Assembly: GCA_023436515.1 (NCBI GenBank)
Contig: JAEZIV010000347.1
Coordinates: 1 to 17,874, forward strand
From: Bacillota bacterium
GTDB taxonomy: Bacteria > Bacillota > Clostridia > Acetivibrionales > DSM-1351
DNA: 17,874 bases
Direction of reading: 5' to 3'
The position numbers were made by a program, and so were the translations under genes. Each line of letters opens with the position of its first letter. Position 1 is the first letter of the stretch. This document shows positions 1 to 8,786 of the stretch, piece after piece. The notes beneath the pieces are model-generated. The model was not told the DNA's origin. It worked only from the letters and a program-made list of their open reading frames with translations, and did no database searches.

Positions 1-1
1 G

Positions 2-868
2 GTATATGGTGCCGCTGCGGCAGGTGCCCGTGTATTAACATCCTCATCGAGCCCCGGAATAAGCTTGAAGCAGGAGGGTCTCTCTTATATTGCCGGTGCG
101 GAGCTTCCATGTGTTTTGGTCAATATCGTACGCTGCGGCCCCGGTTTGGGCGGAATTCTCCCTGCACAGTGTGATTACTTTCAGGCTGTTAAGGGTGGAG
201 GACATGGAGATTACAAGATGGTTGTCCTCGCTCCCTCAAGTGTTCAGGAACTGTATGAATTAACTGTAGATGCCTTCAATATATCTGATAAATATAGAAT
301 CTGTACCATGATCATGGGTGACGGAATGCTGGGTCAGATGATGGAAGCTGTGGAATTCAAGGACAAAGAAGAAATATACATGGCTGATAAGAACTGGGCT
401 ACCACCGGTACAAAGATGCAGAGAGAGTGCAATGATGTTACCTCTATCTACATAAATCCCGAGGTTCTTGAAAAGCACAATTTGAAGCTTCAAGCTAAAT
501 ATAGACAAATAGAGCAAAATGAAGTGCGTGTAGAAACCTACAACTGTGAAGGTGCGGATATTATTGTAACAGCGTATGGTACAATTGCACGTATTATAAA
601 AAACGTTATTAAATCAGCTGAAAAAGAGGGTATAAAGGTAGGTCTTATTCGCCCAATATCTTTATGGCCATTCCCAACTGAGGCTTTTGAACAATATGCA
701 GAAACACCTAAGGCCTTTCTGAGCGTAGAACTTAGTGCAGGGCAAATGGTTGAAGATGTCCGTCTTGCAGTAAATGGCAAGAGACCGGTGCATTTCTACG
801 GACGTATGGGCGGTATGGTCCCAAGTCAAAAAGAAATAGTAAACAAAATAAAGGAAATATTAAAGTAA
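2..868 (+). CDS. vorB: 2-oxoacid (branched-chain):ferredoxin oxidoreductase, VorB-type alpha subunit, 5' end cut by window
   Basis: This is the C-terminal part (289 residues visible) of the alpha-type subunit of a four-subunit 2-oxoacid:ferredoxin oxidoreductase. The complex is cytosolic and oxidatively decarboxylates 2-oxoacids to acyl-CoA while reducing ferredoxin. The frame is open from base 2, so the TTG at 65 is internal and the gene starts outside the window. Visible hallmarks are an AAAAGARVLTSSSSPG stretch at the very start, the GGGHGDY segment, and GDGMLGQMMEAV in the later domain. VorB-type proteins are usually about 350 residues, so roughly 60 are missing upstream. The TPP-binding and gamma subunit genes follow on the same strand, forming an operon; the small ferredoxin subunit is probably upstream, off the window. 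The choice of 2-oxoisovalerate over 2-oxoglutarate rests on overall resemblance to VorB, and a KorA-type activity cannot be excluded. Confidence 0.9.
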   Translation, partial: VYGAAAAGARVLTSSSSPGISLKQEGLSYIAGAELPCVLVNIVRCGPGLGGILPAQCDYFQAVKGGGHGDYKMVVLAPSSVQELYELTVDAFNISDKYRICTMIMGDGMLGQMMEAVEFKDKEEIYMADKNWATTGTKMQRECNDVTSIYINPEVLEKHNLKLQAKYRQIEQNEVRVETYNCEGADIIVTAYGTIARIIKNVIKSAEKEGIKVGLIRPISLWPFPTEAFEQYAETPKAFLSVELSAGQMVEDVRLAVNGKRPVHFYGRMGGMVPSQKEIVNKIKEILK

Positions 869-934
869 AAATCTCAGGAAGGTTTTAATTCTATAGGTAT
901 CGCTGTATAACAAAGCAGCGGAATGGAGGTTAGA

Positions 935-1681
935 ATGGCAACAGTTTTTAAAAAACCACATGCTTTAAAGGACTTGTCCATGCACTATTGTCCCGGGTGT
1001 ACCCACGGAATAGTTCACAGATTAATAGCTGAGGTTATTGATGAGCTTGATATAGAAGGTACCACAATAGGTGTATCACCTGTTGGCTGTGCTTACAATA
1101 ATTATGAATATTTTAATTGTGACTTTGTACAGGCTGCTCACGGTAGGGCTCCTGCAGTTGCAACTGGAATAAAGAGAGTTCATCCAGACAACTTCGTATT
1201 TACTTATCAGGGAGACGGAGACCTTGCTGCCATAGGAACAGCAGAAATTGTTCATGCAGCTACAAGAGGAGAGAATATCACTACAATATTTGTTAATAAT
1301 GCTATTTACGGTATGACTTCCGGACAGATGGCACCTACAACATTATTAAATCAGGTTACAACCACTTCTCCTTTCGGAAGAAAGCCCGAGATTCACGGTT
1401 ACCCTGTAAAGGTCTGTGAAATGCTTTCAACCCTCGAAGGCTCTGTTTTTGTAGAAAGAACGGCCGTAAATGATGTAAAGAATATAAAGAAAACCAAGGC
1501 TGCCATTATGAAAGCCTTTCAGGTACAAAAGGCAAAGAAGGGCTTTTCAATAGTAGAAGTACTGTCAACCTGTCCTACCAACTGGGGAATAAATCCTGTC
1601 GAATCCTTGAGATGGCTGGAGCAGAATATGATGCCTTTCTATCCTTTGGGTAACTTCAAAGGAAAGGATTTGGAGGTGTAA
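935..1681 (+). CDS. 2-oxoacid:ferredoxin oxidoreductase, TPP-binding beta subunit (VorA/KorB type)
   Basis: This 248-residue protein is the thiamine-pyrophosphate subunit of the same oxidoreductase as the upstream gene. It holds the cofactor that decarboxylates the 2-oxoacid. The TPP motif is visible as GDGD at residues 93-96 and NNAIYGMTSGQ from 121. HYCPGC (17-22) and GCAY (51-54) are the Cys-containing segments usual in this subunit. An in-frame ATG exists at 923, but the TGGAGG at 924-929 overlaps it and sits five bases before the ATG at 935, so 935 is the better start and removes four residues. The gene lies 66 bases after vorB with no terminator between them, and two bases before the gamma subunit gene. 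Length and composition are normal, with no sign of damage. The name depends on the nomenclature used (vorA or korB), so no symbol is given. Confidence 0.92.
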   Translation: MATVFKKPHALKDLSMHYCPGCTHGIVHRLIAEVIDELDIEGTTIGVSPVGCAYNNYEYFNCDFVQAAHGRAPAVATGIKRVHPDNFVFTYQGDGDLAAIGTAEIVHAATRGENITTIFVNNAIYGMTSGQMAPTTLLNQVTTTSPFGRKPEIHGYPVKVCEMLSTLEGSVFVERTAVNDVKNIKKTKAAIMKAFQVQKAKKGFSIVEVLSTCPTNWGINPVESLRWLEQNMMPFYPLGNFKGKDLEV

Positions 1682-1683
1682 GC

Positions 1684-2220
1684 ATGAAACAGTTAGAATT
1701 AATTATTGCAGGTTTTGGAGGTCAAGGTATACTGTCAGCCGGAAGATTGATTGCATATGCAGGCATGCTTGAAGGAAAATATGTATCCTGGCTCCCTTCC
1801 TATGGCCCTGAAATGAGAGGCGGAACCGCAAACTGTGCGGTTGTTATATCAGATGAACCGGTTGGTTCACCAATACTTGACACAGTTAATTGTCTTGTAG
1901 TAATGAACGGTCCATCCCTTGAAAAGTTTGAGAAGATAGTTGAGCCAGATGGCATTATTATATCAGACAGCTCACTGGTTGAAGCAAAGCCCAAGAGAAC
2001 TGACATTGAATTTGCCGGTGTTCCGGCAACACAGATTGCTTCAGATATGGGCAATCTTACTTATGCTAATATTATTATTTTGGGCAAGCTGCTTGCAAAA
2101 ACCGGAATAGTATCAAAGGAGAGCTTTGAAGCTGCGTTGAGAAAGGTTTTACCTGCAAAGAAGCACTACATGATTCCAGAAGAAATGAAGGCTCTGGATA
2201 TGGGGTATGATTTCCAATAA
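1684..2220 (+). CDS. 2-oxoacid:ferredoxin oxidoreductase gamma subunit (VorC/KorC type)
   Basis: This 178-residue protein belongs to the 2-oxoacid:acceptor oxidoreductase gamma family. It has GFGGQGIL at residues 10-17 and SYGPEMRGGTA at 39-49, both hallmarks of the family. It completes the catalytic core with the alpha and TPP subunits. Its ATG lies two bases after the stop of the TPP subunit gene. The ribosome binding site GGAGGTG (1672-1678) is inside the 3' end of that gene, which implies tight translational coupling. It is the last gene of the operon: a strong hairpin terminator begins about 27 bases after the stop. In some organisms the gamma domain is fused to the ferredoxin subunit, but here it stands alone. 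Nothing is missing from the expected length. Confidence 0.92.
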   Translation: MKQLELIIAGFGGQGILSAGRLIAYAGMLEGKYVSWLPSYGPEMRGGTANCAVVISDEPVGSPILDTVNCLVVMNGPSLEKFEKIVEPDGIIISDSSLVEAKPKRTDIEFAGVPATQIASDMGNLTYANIIILGKLLAKTGIVSKESFEAALRKVLPAKKHYMIPEEMKALDMGYDFQ

Positions 2221-2246
2221 GCATAACATATGTGATAAACAGTAAA

Positions 2247-2289
2247 AAAAGACTGTTACAGTGTTTGTTCGGCACTGTAACAGTCTTTT
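2247..2289. terminator. Bidirectional intrinsic terminator between convergent operons
   Basis: A perfect stem of about 17 bp is formed by AAAAGACTGTTACAGTG (2247-2263) and its complement (2273-2289), with a nine-base loop. A-rich sequence lies on the left and T-rich on the right, so it can end both the oxidoreductase operon (plus strand) and glnN (minus strand, stop at 2296). Confidence 0.93.
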
Positions 2290-2295
2290 ATAGTT

Positions 2296-4389
2296 TTATA
2301 TATTAAACAAAATATCAGCGTAAGTCGGGAATGGCCACAGCTTTGCATCCACAATGCATTCGAGCTTATCCGCAACACATCTCACATTAGCCATCTGGGC
2401 AAATACCTCAGTCCTGTAAAACATAGCTTGTGCATAGGTGTCCTGAAACGCTTCATGTGCTTTGTTGATCTTATCCTCGAGACAGTTGATTTCCTTTTTC
2501 AACTGAGTTGTCAGGGTAGTGACCTCCTTAAGCAGCTCTACATTGGCGCTTATATCGGCATCCACTCCGCAGCTCTTAATCAGGTTAATAGAGTTGGCAA
2601 CCTGGGCGCCAAAGTTAATGACTGTAGGAAGTATCTGTCTTTTTGCCATTTCAAGCATTGTAAGTGATTCTATATTAATTGTCTTAATGTATTTTTCCAG
2701 TGATATTTCATATCTGGAATGCATTTCGGTTCTGCTGAACACCTTATGCTTTTCCATAACTGAAATGTTTTTTTCATCCAACAGGCATTTGATTGCTTCC
2801 ACATAGCTTTTAATATTTGGAAGCCCTCTTTTTTCTGCCTCAGCCACCCATTCATCAGAATAGCCATTCCCATTGAAAATAACCCGTCCATTTTCCTTGA
2901 CTACTTCCCTAATAATATCTGTAACCTCAGCTTCAAAATTATCAGCCTTATCCAGTCTTTCTGCAAAGGCTTCCAGAACCTCGGCAACTATTGTATTAAG
3001 GAAAAAGTTTGATGAGGCAATGGAGGCTGAAGAACCCACCATTCTGAACTCAAACTTGTTTCCGGTAAAGGCAAAGGGTGAGGTTCTGTTTCTGTCTGTG
3101 GTATCCTTTGGCAGAGCAGGGAGGGTAGATACTCCAACTGTTATCTTACAGGCTTCATTTTTACATATATCCTCGCCAGATACCAATTGCTCAAGAATCT
3201 TTGTGAGTTCATCTCCAAGGAAGATGGATATAATTGCAGGAGGTGCCTCGTTTGCTCCTAATCTATGGTCGTTTCCGGGGTTGCCCGCGGCAAGTCTAAG
3301 TAAGTTTGCGTACTCATCCACCGCCTTAATCACGGAACACAGAAATAATAAAAACTGTGCGTTTTCATGGGGTGTTTTACCCGGATCCAGCAAATTCTGA
3401 CCATCATCAGTTGTTAAGGACCAGTTGTTATGCTTACCTGAACCATTTACACCGGCAAAGGGCTTTTCATGCAGCAGACAAACAAGACCATGTCTTAAGG
3501 CAACAGACTTCATAAGCTCCATAGTAAGCTGATTATGGTCAGTGGCAATATTTGCCGTTGTGAAAATAGGTGCAAGCTCATGCTGTGCCGGAGCAACCTC
3601 GTTATGCTCAGTCTTAGCCGAAATACCCAGCTTCCACAGCTCTTCATCGAGATCCTTCATAAATGCGAAAACACGTTCCTTGATGCTTCCGTAATAATGA
3701 TCTTCCATTTCCTGACCTTTTGGAGCTTTGGCACCAAAAAGAGTACGACCTGTAAATATCAAATCCTTACGCTTATCGTACATTTTTTTATCAATAAGGA
3801 AGTATTCCTGCTCAGCTCCGACAGTGGGGATAACCTTAGACACATTATTATTTCCAAACAGGCGCAGAACTCTGACTGCATTTTTTGACAGACATTCCAT
3901 TGATCTTAACAATGGAGTTTTCTTGTCAAGGGTTTCACCTGTATAGGAACAGAAAGCGGTTGGAATACATAGTGTATTATTTTTGATAAAGGCAGGGGAA
4001 GTACAATCCCAAGCAGTATAACCTCTGGCTTCAAAGGTGACACGTAAACCTCCCGATGGGAAAGAGGAACCATCGGCTTCGCCCTTTATCAGCTCTTTTC
4101 CTGAAAACTCTAATATTACACTTCCGTCTTCAGTAGGATTAATAAAGGAATCATGCTTTTCAGCAGTAATGCCGGTCATTGGCTGAAACCAATGAGTGTA
4201 ATGGGTTGCACCCTTTTCTATGGCCCAGTCCTTCATACAGCTGGATACCACCTCGGCGATTTCAAGTGTAAGGGGTAAGCCCTCATCGATTGTCTTTTTC
4301 AATGCTTTATATGTAGCTTTTGGTAGTCTTTCACGCATTACAGAATCGTTAAAAACATTTGATCCGAAAATATCACTTAAATGACTCAT
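2296..4389 (-). CDS. glnN: Glutamine synthetase, type III
   Basis: This is a 697-residue ATP-dependent glutamate-ammonia ligase of the GSIII class, the large form distinct from the roughly 450-residue GlnA. It assimilates ammonium in the cytosol. Seen in the sequence: [10 protein letters not shown] near 107-116, the catalytic GAEQEYFL at 191-198, [11 protein letters not shown] at 261-271, and the nucleotide/glutamate loop [13 protein letters not shown] at 313-325. The C-terminal extension is helical and charged, as expected for GSIII. The length matches the family and no frameshift is seen. The start is supported by a CGAGGTG ribosome binding site on the minus strand at 4394-4400, four bases before the ATG. 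The gene is monocistronic, convergent with the oxidoreductase operon, and shares its terminator. A leader of roughly 95 bases upstream carries an inverted repeat that may bear on nitrogen control. Confidence 0.96.
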   Translation of the reverse strand: MSHLSDIFGSNVFNDSVMRERLPKATYKALKKTIDEGLPLTLEIAEVVSSCMKDWAIEKGATHYTHWFQPMTGITAEKHDSFINPTEDGSVILEFSGKELIKGEADGSSFPSGGLRVTFEARGYTAWDCTSPAFIKNNTLCIPTAFCSYTGETLDKKTPLLRSMECLSKNAVRVLRLFGNNNVSKVIPTVGAEQEYFLIDKKMYDKRKDLIFTGRTLFGAKAPKGQEMEDHYYGSIKERVFAFMKDLDEELWKLGISAKTEHNEVAPAQHELAPIFTTANIATDHNQLTMELMKSVALRHGLVCLLHEKPFAGVNGSGKHNNWSLTTDDGQNLLDPGKTPHENAQFLLFLCSVIKAVDEYANLLRLAAGNPGNDHRLGANEAPPAIISIFLGDELTKILEQLVSGEDICKNEACKITVGVSTLPALPKDTTDRNRTSPFAFTGNKFEFRMVGSSASIASSNFFLNTIVAEVLEAFAERLDKADNFEAEVTDIIREVVKENGRVIFNGNGYSDEWVAEAEKRGLPNIKSYVEAIKCLLDEKNISVMEKHKVFSRTEMHSRYEISLEKYIKTINIESLTMLEMAKRQILPTVINFGAQVANSINLIKSCGVDADISANVELLKEVTTLTTQLKKEINCLEDKINKAHEAFQDTYAQAMFYRTEVFAQMANVRCVADKLECIVDAKLWPFPTYADILFNI

Positions 4390-4437
4390 AATTCACCTCG
4401 TAAAAAATTTAAAAGCAGTTTCAAAGGGAGATTAATT

Positions 4438-4475
4438 TGTAAGTAGGTTACAATATCCCCTGAAAAATACTTACA
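4438..4475 (-). promoter_or_regulatory. Inverted repeats in the glnN leader; possible nitrogen-regulator site or RNA hairpin
   Basis: TGTAAGTA (4438-4445) is perfectly complementary to TACTTACA (4468-4475), giving an 8-bp stem with a 22-base loop in the predicted glnN mRNA leader. The left part also holds TGTAA-N5-TTACA (4438-4452), similar in halves to the GlnR/TnrA box TGTNA-N7-TNACA but two bases shorter in the spacer. The repeat is directly visible; the regulatory role is inference. Confidence 0.4.
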
Positions 4476-4492
4476 TAGACGATTTATATATT

Positions 4493-4521
4493 ATTAAACA
4501 ATTTTTTAGAATAAATTGCAA
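4493..4521 (-). promoter_or_regulatory. glnN: Possible glnN promoter
   Basis: Read on the minus strand, TTGCAA (4516-4521) and TTTAAT (4493-4498) are separated by 17 bases. The -10 differs from consensus at one position and the -35 is weak. Transcription would start near 4487, about 98 bases before the glnN start codon. The rest of 4390-4781 is AT-rich spacer with no gene visible. Confidence 0.4.
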
Positions 4522-4710
4522 GAGAAAAAAATGATAACGTCTTTTTTATACATCCTCTACTTTCCTAAAAAACGGTGTAATATATAGAAAATATCGTGAA
4601 GGAATAAATACCGGTTTTTAACATTATGATGATTTTCGGGAGGAATTGCAACAATCACAAAATTTAGCTTCAAAAAAAAACACTCTACTTTAATTCTTCC
4701 AGGGGAAATT

Positions 4711-4739
4711 TTAATTAAGTTTAGCAACTGTGCTATAAT
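4711..4739 (+). promoter_or_regulatory. Extended -10 promoter for the transglutaminase-like gene
   Basis: TGC-TATAAT (4731-4739) is a full extended -10 element. The -35 position (TTAATT, 4711-4716, 17-base spacer) is poor, as is common with extended -10 promoters. The start would be near 4746, about 36 bases before the gene. Confidence 0.6.
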
Positions 4740-4781
4740 ACCTATATTGCGATAATTTATATTCTTCAAAAGGTGATTATA

Positions 4782-5981
4782 TTGATAAGTATGAATTTTA
4801 ACCCTGTCAGCATTATACTTATTATACCGGTATTAGTGATTCTGATATCATCTTTCTTTACGCCCTTCAATCGGGAACGGATCGTTAACGGTTTTTACTC
4901 AATTGTAAATAATTTAGAGTTTATTACAGCCTTACTGATAGCGCTTTTTTTAACAAAGGCTATACTTTTTGATAAAGGCAATTTCGTTTTTAAATTCATA
5001 TACGATATATTACCTTCAAACGTGAAGAGCAGCTTGGCCGCAAATAATATTTATACATATCTGTGTGCGGCATTTATTATATTGATAATTGTAGTACTTC
5101 TATTGAGACTTATAACCTATCCCCTGTATACCTATGTTTTTGATGGTATAGCCCACCGCATTTACAAAGCCATGAATTCCTTTGGACATGTCACTAAAAG
5201 ATTTATTTCGTTTCTCTGTAGTATACCTAGAGCATTAGTCACATTAATATTAATGAGCTTTATTTTTTATTTTTTTTCCTACTATTTTACTGTACCCGGA
5301 CTATCAAAATACATAGATGAATCAAGGCTGCTGAATACTGTTTATGACACGGCTCTTAAGCCTGTAGTTGAAGCTGATATTGCAAAAAAAATTCCAGTTA
5401 TAATTAATGATCAATTTAATAAGCAGGAAGCTGTAAACAAGCAAAGGAATAAAGTCGCCAAGGACATTAAGGATGCACTGGGAAATTACAATATTAAGGT
5501 AATTCAGTACTTTAACGGAATGACCCTCGATGATGCTGTCAAATCAAATGCTGATATAGATAAACTGGCACTTGAGCTTACCGAGGGAGTAAAGTCGGAT
5601 TATGATAGAAGTAAAAGGATCTATAAATGGATTACAAGGAATATTGAATATGATTACGAAAAGGCGAGGATTATAGCAAAGGATACCAGAGCTACAAAAT
5701 CCGGTTCCATAGTATGTTACCAAACAAGGATGGGAATATGCTTTGATTACTCCAGTTTATTTATATCCATGTGCAGGGTAAATGGAATTAAGGTACGACT
5801 CGTGACCGGGCTGGGATACAGCGGCTTATCTTGGGGGGATCACGCCTGGAATCAGTTTTATGACTCTGATTCGAAGGAATGGATTAATGTTGATTGCACT
5901 TTTGGGGTTAGCAGTAATTATTTCGATTCCGGGAAATTTTATCTTGACCACAAGGACGATGAAATTCAAGGGGAATGGTAA
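4782..5981 (+). CDS. Membrane protein with C-terminal transglutaminase-like (papain-fold) domain
   Basis: This 399-residue protein has about four hydrophobic segments in its first half (roughly residues 9-26, 45-62, 93-116 and 150-169). A linker follows, then a transglutaminase-like domain. The catalytic triad is readable: Cys in GICFDY (about 320), His in GDHAW (about 354) and Asp in NVDCTFG (about 371). Bacterial members of this fold act as proteases or protein-modifying enzymes, and many are uncharacterised, so the substrate is unknown. The domain most likely faces outward, but topology is inference. The best start is TTG at 4782, six bases after an AAAAGGTG ribosome binding site (4768-4775); GTG at 4773 overlaps that site and ATG at 4791 lies slightly far from it. 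The gene is a single transcription unit between an extended -10 promoter and a strong terminator. Confidence 0.85.
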   Translation: MISMNFNPVSIILIIPVLVILISSFFTPFNRERIVNGFYSIVNNLEFITALLIALFLTKAILFDKGNFVFKFIYDILPSNVKSSLAANNIYTYLCAAFIILIIVVLLLRLITYPLYTYVFDGIAHRIYKAMNSFGHVTKRFISFLCSIPRALVTLILMSFIFYFFSYYFTVPGLSKYIDESRLLNTVYDTALKPVVEADIAKKIPVIINDQFNKQEAVNKQRNKVAKDIKDALGNYNIKVIQYFNGMTLDDAVKSNADIDKLALELTEGVKSDYDRSKRIYKWITRNIEYDYEKARIIAKDTRATKSGSIVCYQTRMGICFDYSSLFISMCRVNGIKVRLVTGLGYSGLSWGDHAWNQFYDSDSKEWINVDCTFGVSSNYFDSGKFYLDHKDDEIQGEW

Positions 5982-6032
5982 TACAATATACTTTGCCTGC
6001 ACTATGTATTTATGGTACTATTGTAAATAATG

Positions 6033-6066
6033 AAAACAACCGGCTAAGGCGATAGCCGGTTGTTTT
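6033..6066 (+). terminator. Intrinsic terminator after the transglutaminase-like gene
   Basis: A perfect 14-bp stem, AAAACAACCGGCTA (6033-6046) with TAGCCGGTTGTTTT (6053-6066), has a six-base loop and a T-rich end. It ends the unit that stops at 5981. Confidence 0.93.
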
Positions 6067-6124
6067 ATATAATAGAAAAACTTACATTTTTTTCAGAAAT
6101 AGAAGCATGGTAGGAGTGTGGACA

Positions 6125-7315
6125 ATGGATATACGAGTTACAAGGAGCGAATTAGAGCAAAGAATACATAACCTTATCAAGTCAATAGGTGGTATAAACT
6201 CCGAGTGGGATACTGCTGTGATACTTAATCGTGTAAATCAATATTATTTCACAGGCACAATGCAGGATGGAATTCTTATAATTAAAAGAAACGGGGAAGT
6301 ATTTTATTTTGTAAGAAAAAGCTATGAAAGAGCTAAAATAGAATCACCCCTTGAATGTATTTATCCGATGGAATCATACAGAGATGCGGCAGACCAAGTA
6401 GGCTCGGAGTTTGGAAATACTCTCTTTGAGACTGAAATTATTACTGTTGGTATACTTGAAAGACTAAAAAAATACTTTTCTATAAAGCAATTATTCAGTA
6501 TGGATAATATTATTTCGGGTGTAAGAGCTTTAAAAAGTCCATATGAGCTCCATTGGCTAAAGGAAGCGGGAAAGCTGCACCAGAAGCTTCTAGATGAAAT
6601 AGTACCTTCCTTGATGAGGGAGGGAATGAGTGAACTTGATTTTTGTGCTGAAATATATGAACGGATGTTAAAAATGGGTCACCATGGGTATTCCCGCTTT
6701 GCTAAATTTCAGACTGATATTATTGTTGGTCAATTTTGCTTTGGAGAAAACTCTTTATACCCTTCAAGCTTTGATAGTCCGGGAGGAATGCTGGGGATGA
6801 GTGCGGTTTTCCCTACTTACGGGAGCAGAGAGAGATATCTTAAAAAAGGTGATCTGGTTTTTGTTGATACAGGATTTGGTGTAAATGGCTACCATACCGA
6901 CAGGACTCAGGTTTACATGTTTGGTGAAAAGCCTTCTGAGGAAGCTGATAAAGCTCACAGAATTTGTATTGATATTCTGAAGAGAACGGCTGCCATGCTG
7001 AAGCCGGGAGCTATACCGGCACAAATATATGAAACAATAATGTCTGAGCTTGATGAGAAGACTCTTGAAAACTTCATGGGCTTCGGCTCCAGAAGGGCTA
7101 AGTTCCTGGGCCATGGAATCGGTCTGCATGTGGACGAGCTGCCTGTAATTGCCACCGGTTTTAACAGCCCCCTTGAGGAAAATATGGTAATAGCACTTGA
7201 ACCCAAGAAGGGTATAGCCGGTGTGGGTATGGTGGGTGGAGAGGATACATATATTGTTACCCCCCAGGGTGGACAGCTTATTACGGGCGGAGAAAAGGAT
7301 ATTATTGTAGTTTGA
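6125..7315 (+). CDS. M24 family metallopeptidase (Xaa-Pro aminopeptidase-like)
   Basis: This 396-residue cytosolic protein has an N-terminal creatinase-like domain followed by a pita-bread metallopeptidase domain. All five metal ligands are present, numbered from the ATG at 6125: Asp248 in FVDTGFG, Asp259 in HTDRTQ, His330 in LGHGIGLH, Glu359 in ALEPKK and Glu373 in GGEDTYI. It should therefore be an active dinuclear-metal peptidase that removes an N-terminal residue, typically before proline, from peptides; exact specificity is unknown. A longer in-frame start exists at 6107, but AGGAG at 6112-6116 lies inside that extension and eight bases before the ATG at 6125, so 6125 is chosen. The gene is monocistronic, follows the terminator at 6033-6066, and converges with the alcohol dehydrogenase gene. 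No clear terminator is seen in the 37-base gap. Confidence 0.9.
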   Translation: MDIRVTRSELEQRIHNLIKSIGGINSEWDTAVILNRVNQYYFTGTMQDGILIIKRNGEVFYFVRKSYERAKIESPLECIYPMESYRDAADQVGSEFGNTLFETEIITVGILERLKKYFSIKQLFSMDNIISGVRALKSPYELHWLKEAGKLHQKLLDEIVPSLMREGMSELDFCAEIYERMLKMGHHGYSRFAKFQTDIIVGQFCFGENSLYPSSFDSPGGMLGMSAVFPTYGSRERYLKKGDLVFVDTGFGVNGYHTDRTQVYMFGEKPSEEADKAHRICIDILKRTAAMLKPGAIPAQIYETIMSELDEKTLENFMGFGSRRAKFLGHGIGLHVDELPVIATGFNSPLEENMVIALEPKKGIAGVGMVGGEDTYIVTPQGGQLITGGEKDIIVV

Positions 7316-7352
7316 TTTGTCTTTCAGATTAAATATGTTTGGTACAATCTTA

Positions 7353-8570
7353 TTAACAGGCTCTGTCGATAATACGATGGATAACCTCGGTGCAGCGCTT
7401 TCTTGTATATATTACAGGTACTGGGTATAACGGGTTGGCTTCAGCCAGTGCCCACTCGACCATTCGGGGAATATCCTCTTCCCTAATGTGATCGAAGCCT
7501 GTGGGGATACCCATACGCTCGTTCATTGCATAGATTTCATCAATAAAGGCCTTGGCTTTCTCCTCGTTTGTACCATGGATATTAACTCCGGTGAGTTCTG
7601 CCATGCGAGCCAGCTTGTCATACACAGCAGGACCATAGTCCTCGAGAACTATTGGCAGAATAACAGCGTTTGCAAGACCATGGGGAGTGTTGTAAAGACC
7701 GCCGAGAGTGTGTGCGATTGCATGAACATTTCCGACGCCTGCACGGGTAAATGCAAAGCCTGCCTTATAGGATGCCGTCAGCATTTCCTGACGTGCCTCC
7801 ATATCATTGCCGTCTCTGTAGGCTCTTTCAAGATACTTGAAGATTGCAACCGTTGCTTCCTCTGCATCACGGAGGGTCTCCCTGGTGTTGTATTTCCAGC
7901 ATAAATAAGCTTCCAGCGCATGGGTCAAAGCATCCATACCTGTTTCTGCTGTAGTCTGGGGAGGAAGCTTTCGGGTAGTTTCGGGATCTAGAATTGCATA
8001 TTTGGGAATAAGGCAAATATCCATGATTGCATACTTGTGGTGGGGTTTCTGGTCGGTGATTACAGCAGCGATGGTGGTCTCGGAGCCTGAGCCTGCAGTT
8101 GTTGGAACTGCCACAAAGGGAGGAAGCTTCTTCATTACCTTAAGCAGGCCTGCCATCTCTCCAACTTCTCTATCAGGGTGAACCACACGTGCTGCAGCGC
8201 CCTTTGCTGCATCTATTGGTGAACCACCACCAATTGCCAGGAAGCCTTCACAGCCAGTATCGAGATATTGCTTCTGAATTTCGTTTACAATTGCTATAGT
8301 AGGATTAGCCATAACACCTGTGTAATGCTGGTAAGAAATTCCCGCCACATCGAGAGCTTCCTTTGCAAACGGTGCAATAGTGCGGCCTACGGTTTCGCCG
8401 GTAACAAGCATTACCTTTCTTACACCTTCCTTTTTAAAGAGGTCGGCAACCTTAGCCAGGGAGCCAGCGCCCTCAGTAACAGCAGGTCTGCGCCATGGTA
8501 GGCAGCGTGCTCCGATATCAAACACACAATGAAACGCCCGATAGTAAACTTTTTTTGCATATGCTAGCAT
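7353..8570 (-). CDS. Iron-containing (type III) alcohol dehydrogenase
   Basis: This 405-residue NAD(P)-dependent dehydrogenase of the FucO/AdhB-like iron family interconverts an alcohol and an aldehyde or ketone in the cytosol. The nucleotide-binding GGGSPIDAAK lies at 114-123. The metal ligands are Asp213 and His217 in GMDALTH, His283 in NVHAIAH, and His297 in NTPHG. The family is normally about 380-390 residues; this one has a roughly 20-residue N-terminal extension before the usual P-x-x-x-x-G-x-G-S start. The start is supported by AGGAGAG on the minus strand, about nine bases upstream of the ATG. By eye the gene is richer in G+C than its neighbours, which could reflect high expression; this was not measured. 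It has a near-consensus promoter and a long structured leader. A role in ethanol or other alcohol formation during fermentation is inference, and the substrate cannot be told from sequence. Confidence 0.93.
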   Translation of the reverse strand: MLAYAKKVYYRAFHCVFDIGARCLPWRRPAVTEGAGSLAKVADLFKKEGVRKVMLVTGETVGRTIAPFAKEALDVAGISYQHYTGVMANPTIAIVNEIQKQYLDTGCEGFLAIGGGSPIDAAKGAAARVVHPDREVGEMAGLLKVMKKLPPFVAVPTTAGSGSETTIAAVITDQKPHHKYAIMDICLIPKYAILDPETTRKLPPQTTAETGMDALTHALEAYLCWKYNTRETLRDAEEATVAIFKYLERAYRDGNDMEARQEMLTASYKAGFAFTRAGVGNVHAIAHTLGGLYNTPHGLANAVILPIVLEDYGPAVYDKLARMAELTGVNIHGTNEEKAKAFIDEIYAMNERMGIPTGFDHIREEDIPRMVEWALAEANPLYPVPVIYTRKRCTEVIHRIIDRAC

Positions 8571-8780
8571 TGATTAACTCTCTCCTGAATCTTTATTATT
8601 GCCATATAATAGCTTACTGCAACCAACCGGCATGATATTGGGCTGGCGTTCAGTTATGTCTACTTTGTAACTGGAGGCCATTCTAATTGCAGAAACTGAG
8701 TACGTTTACCCGAGCTGTCAATTCCAGCGTTCCGCTGGCAGTGCAGCCGATAGGACTCCATTCAAGCTACAACTCTGTAT
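8571..8780 (-). promoter_or_regulatory. Long structured 5' leader of the alcohol dehydrogenase gene
   Basis: Between the promoter at 8787-8816 and the start codon lie about 210 untranslated bases with several inverted repeats. Given as plus-strand positions, these are: an outer stem TGGAG/CTCCA (8672-8676 with 8756-8760), an inner hairpin CCAGCG-TTC-CGCTGG (8724-8738), and a 6-bp hairpin CAGTTA/TAACTG (8651-8656 with 8668-8673). The last shares two bases with the outer stem, so the two may exclude each other. I recognise no known riboswitch class, and the typical cobalamin, TPP, T-box and c-di-GMP signatures are absent. A regulatory role is inference. Confidence 0.45.
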
Positions 8781-8786
8781 TTATTT

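Noticed and set aside
2873..3400. 175-codon open frame on the plus strand
   Set aside because: It lies wholly opposite the well-supported glnN gene, has no ribosome binding site, and its composition reflects the opposite strand.
6068..6073. TATAAT before the M24 peptidase gene
   Set aside because: The matching -35 position falls inside the preceding terminator stem and has no resemblance to TTGACA, so no promoter is called.
6764..7129. 121-codon open frame on the minus strand
   Set aside because: It is antisense to the M24 peptidase domain that carries all metal ligands and has no recognisable domain of its own.
7488..7904. 138-codon open frame on the plus strand
   Set aside because: It is antisense to the alcohol dehydrogenase; the apparent Cys-rich protein is a product of complementary codons.
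8724..8738. GCCAGCGGA-like string in the dehydrogenase leader, recalling part of the TPP riboswitch
   Set aside because: The other conserved TPP elements (CTGAGA and the ACCTGA segment) are absent, and the string is explained by a simple hairpin.
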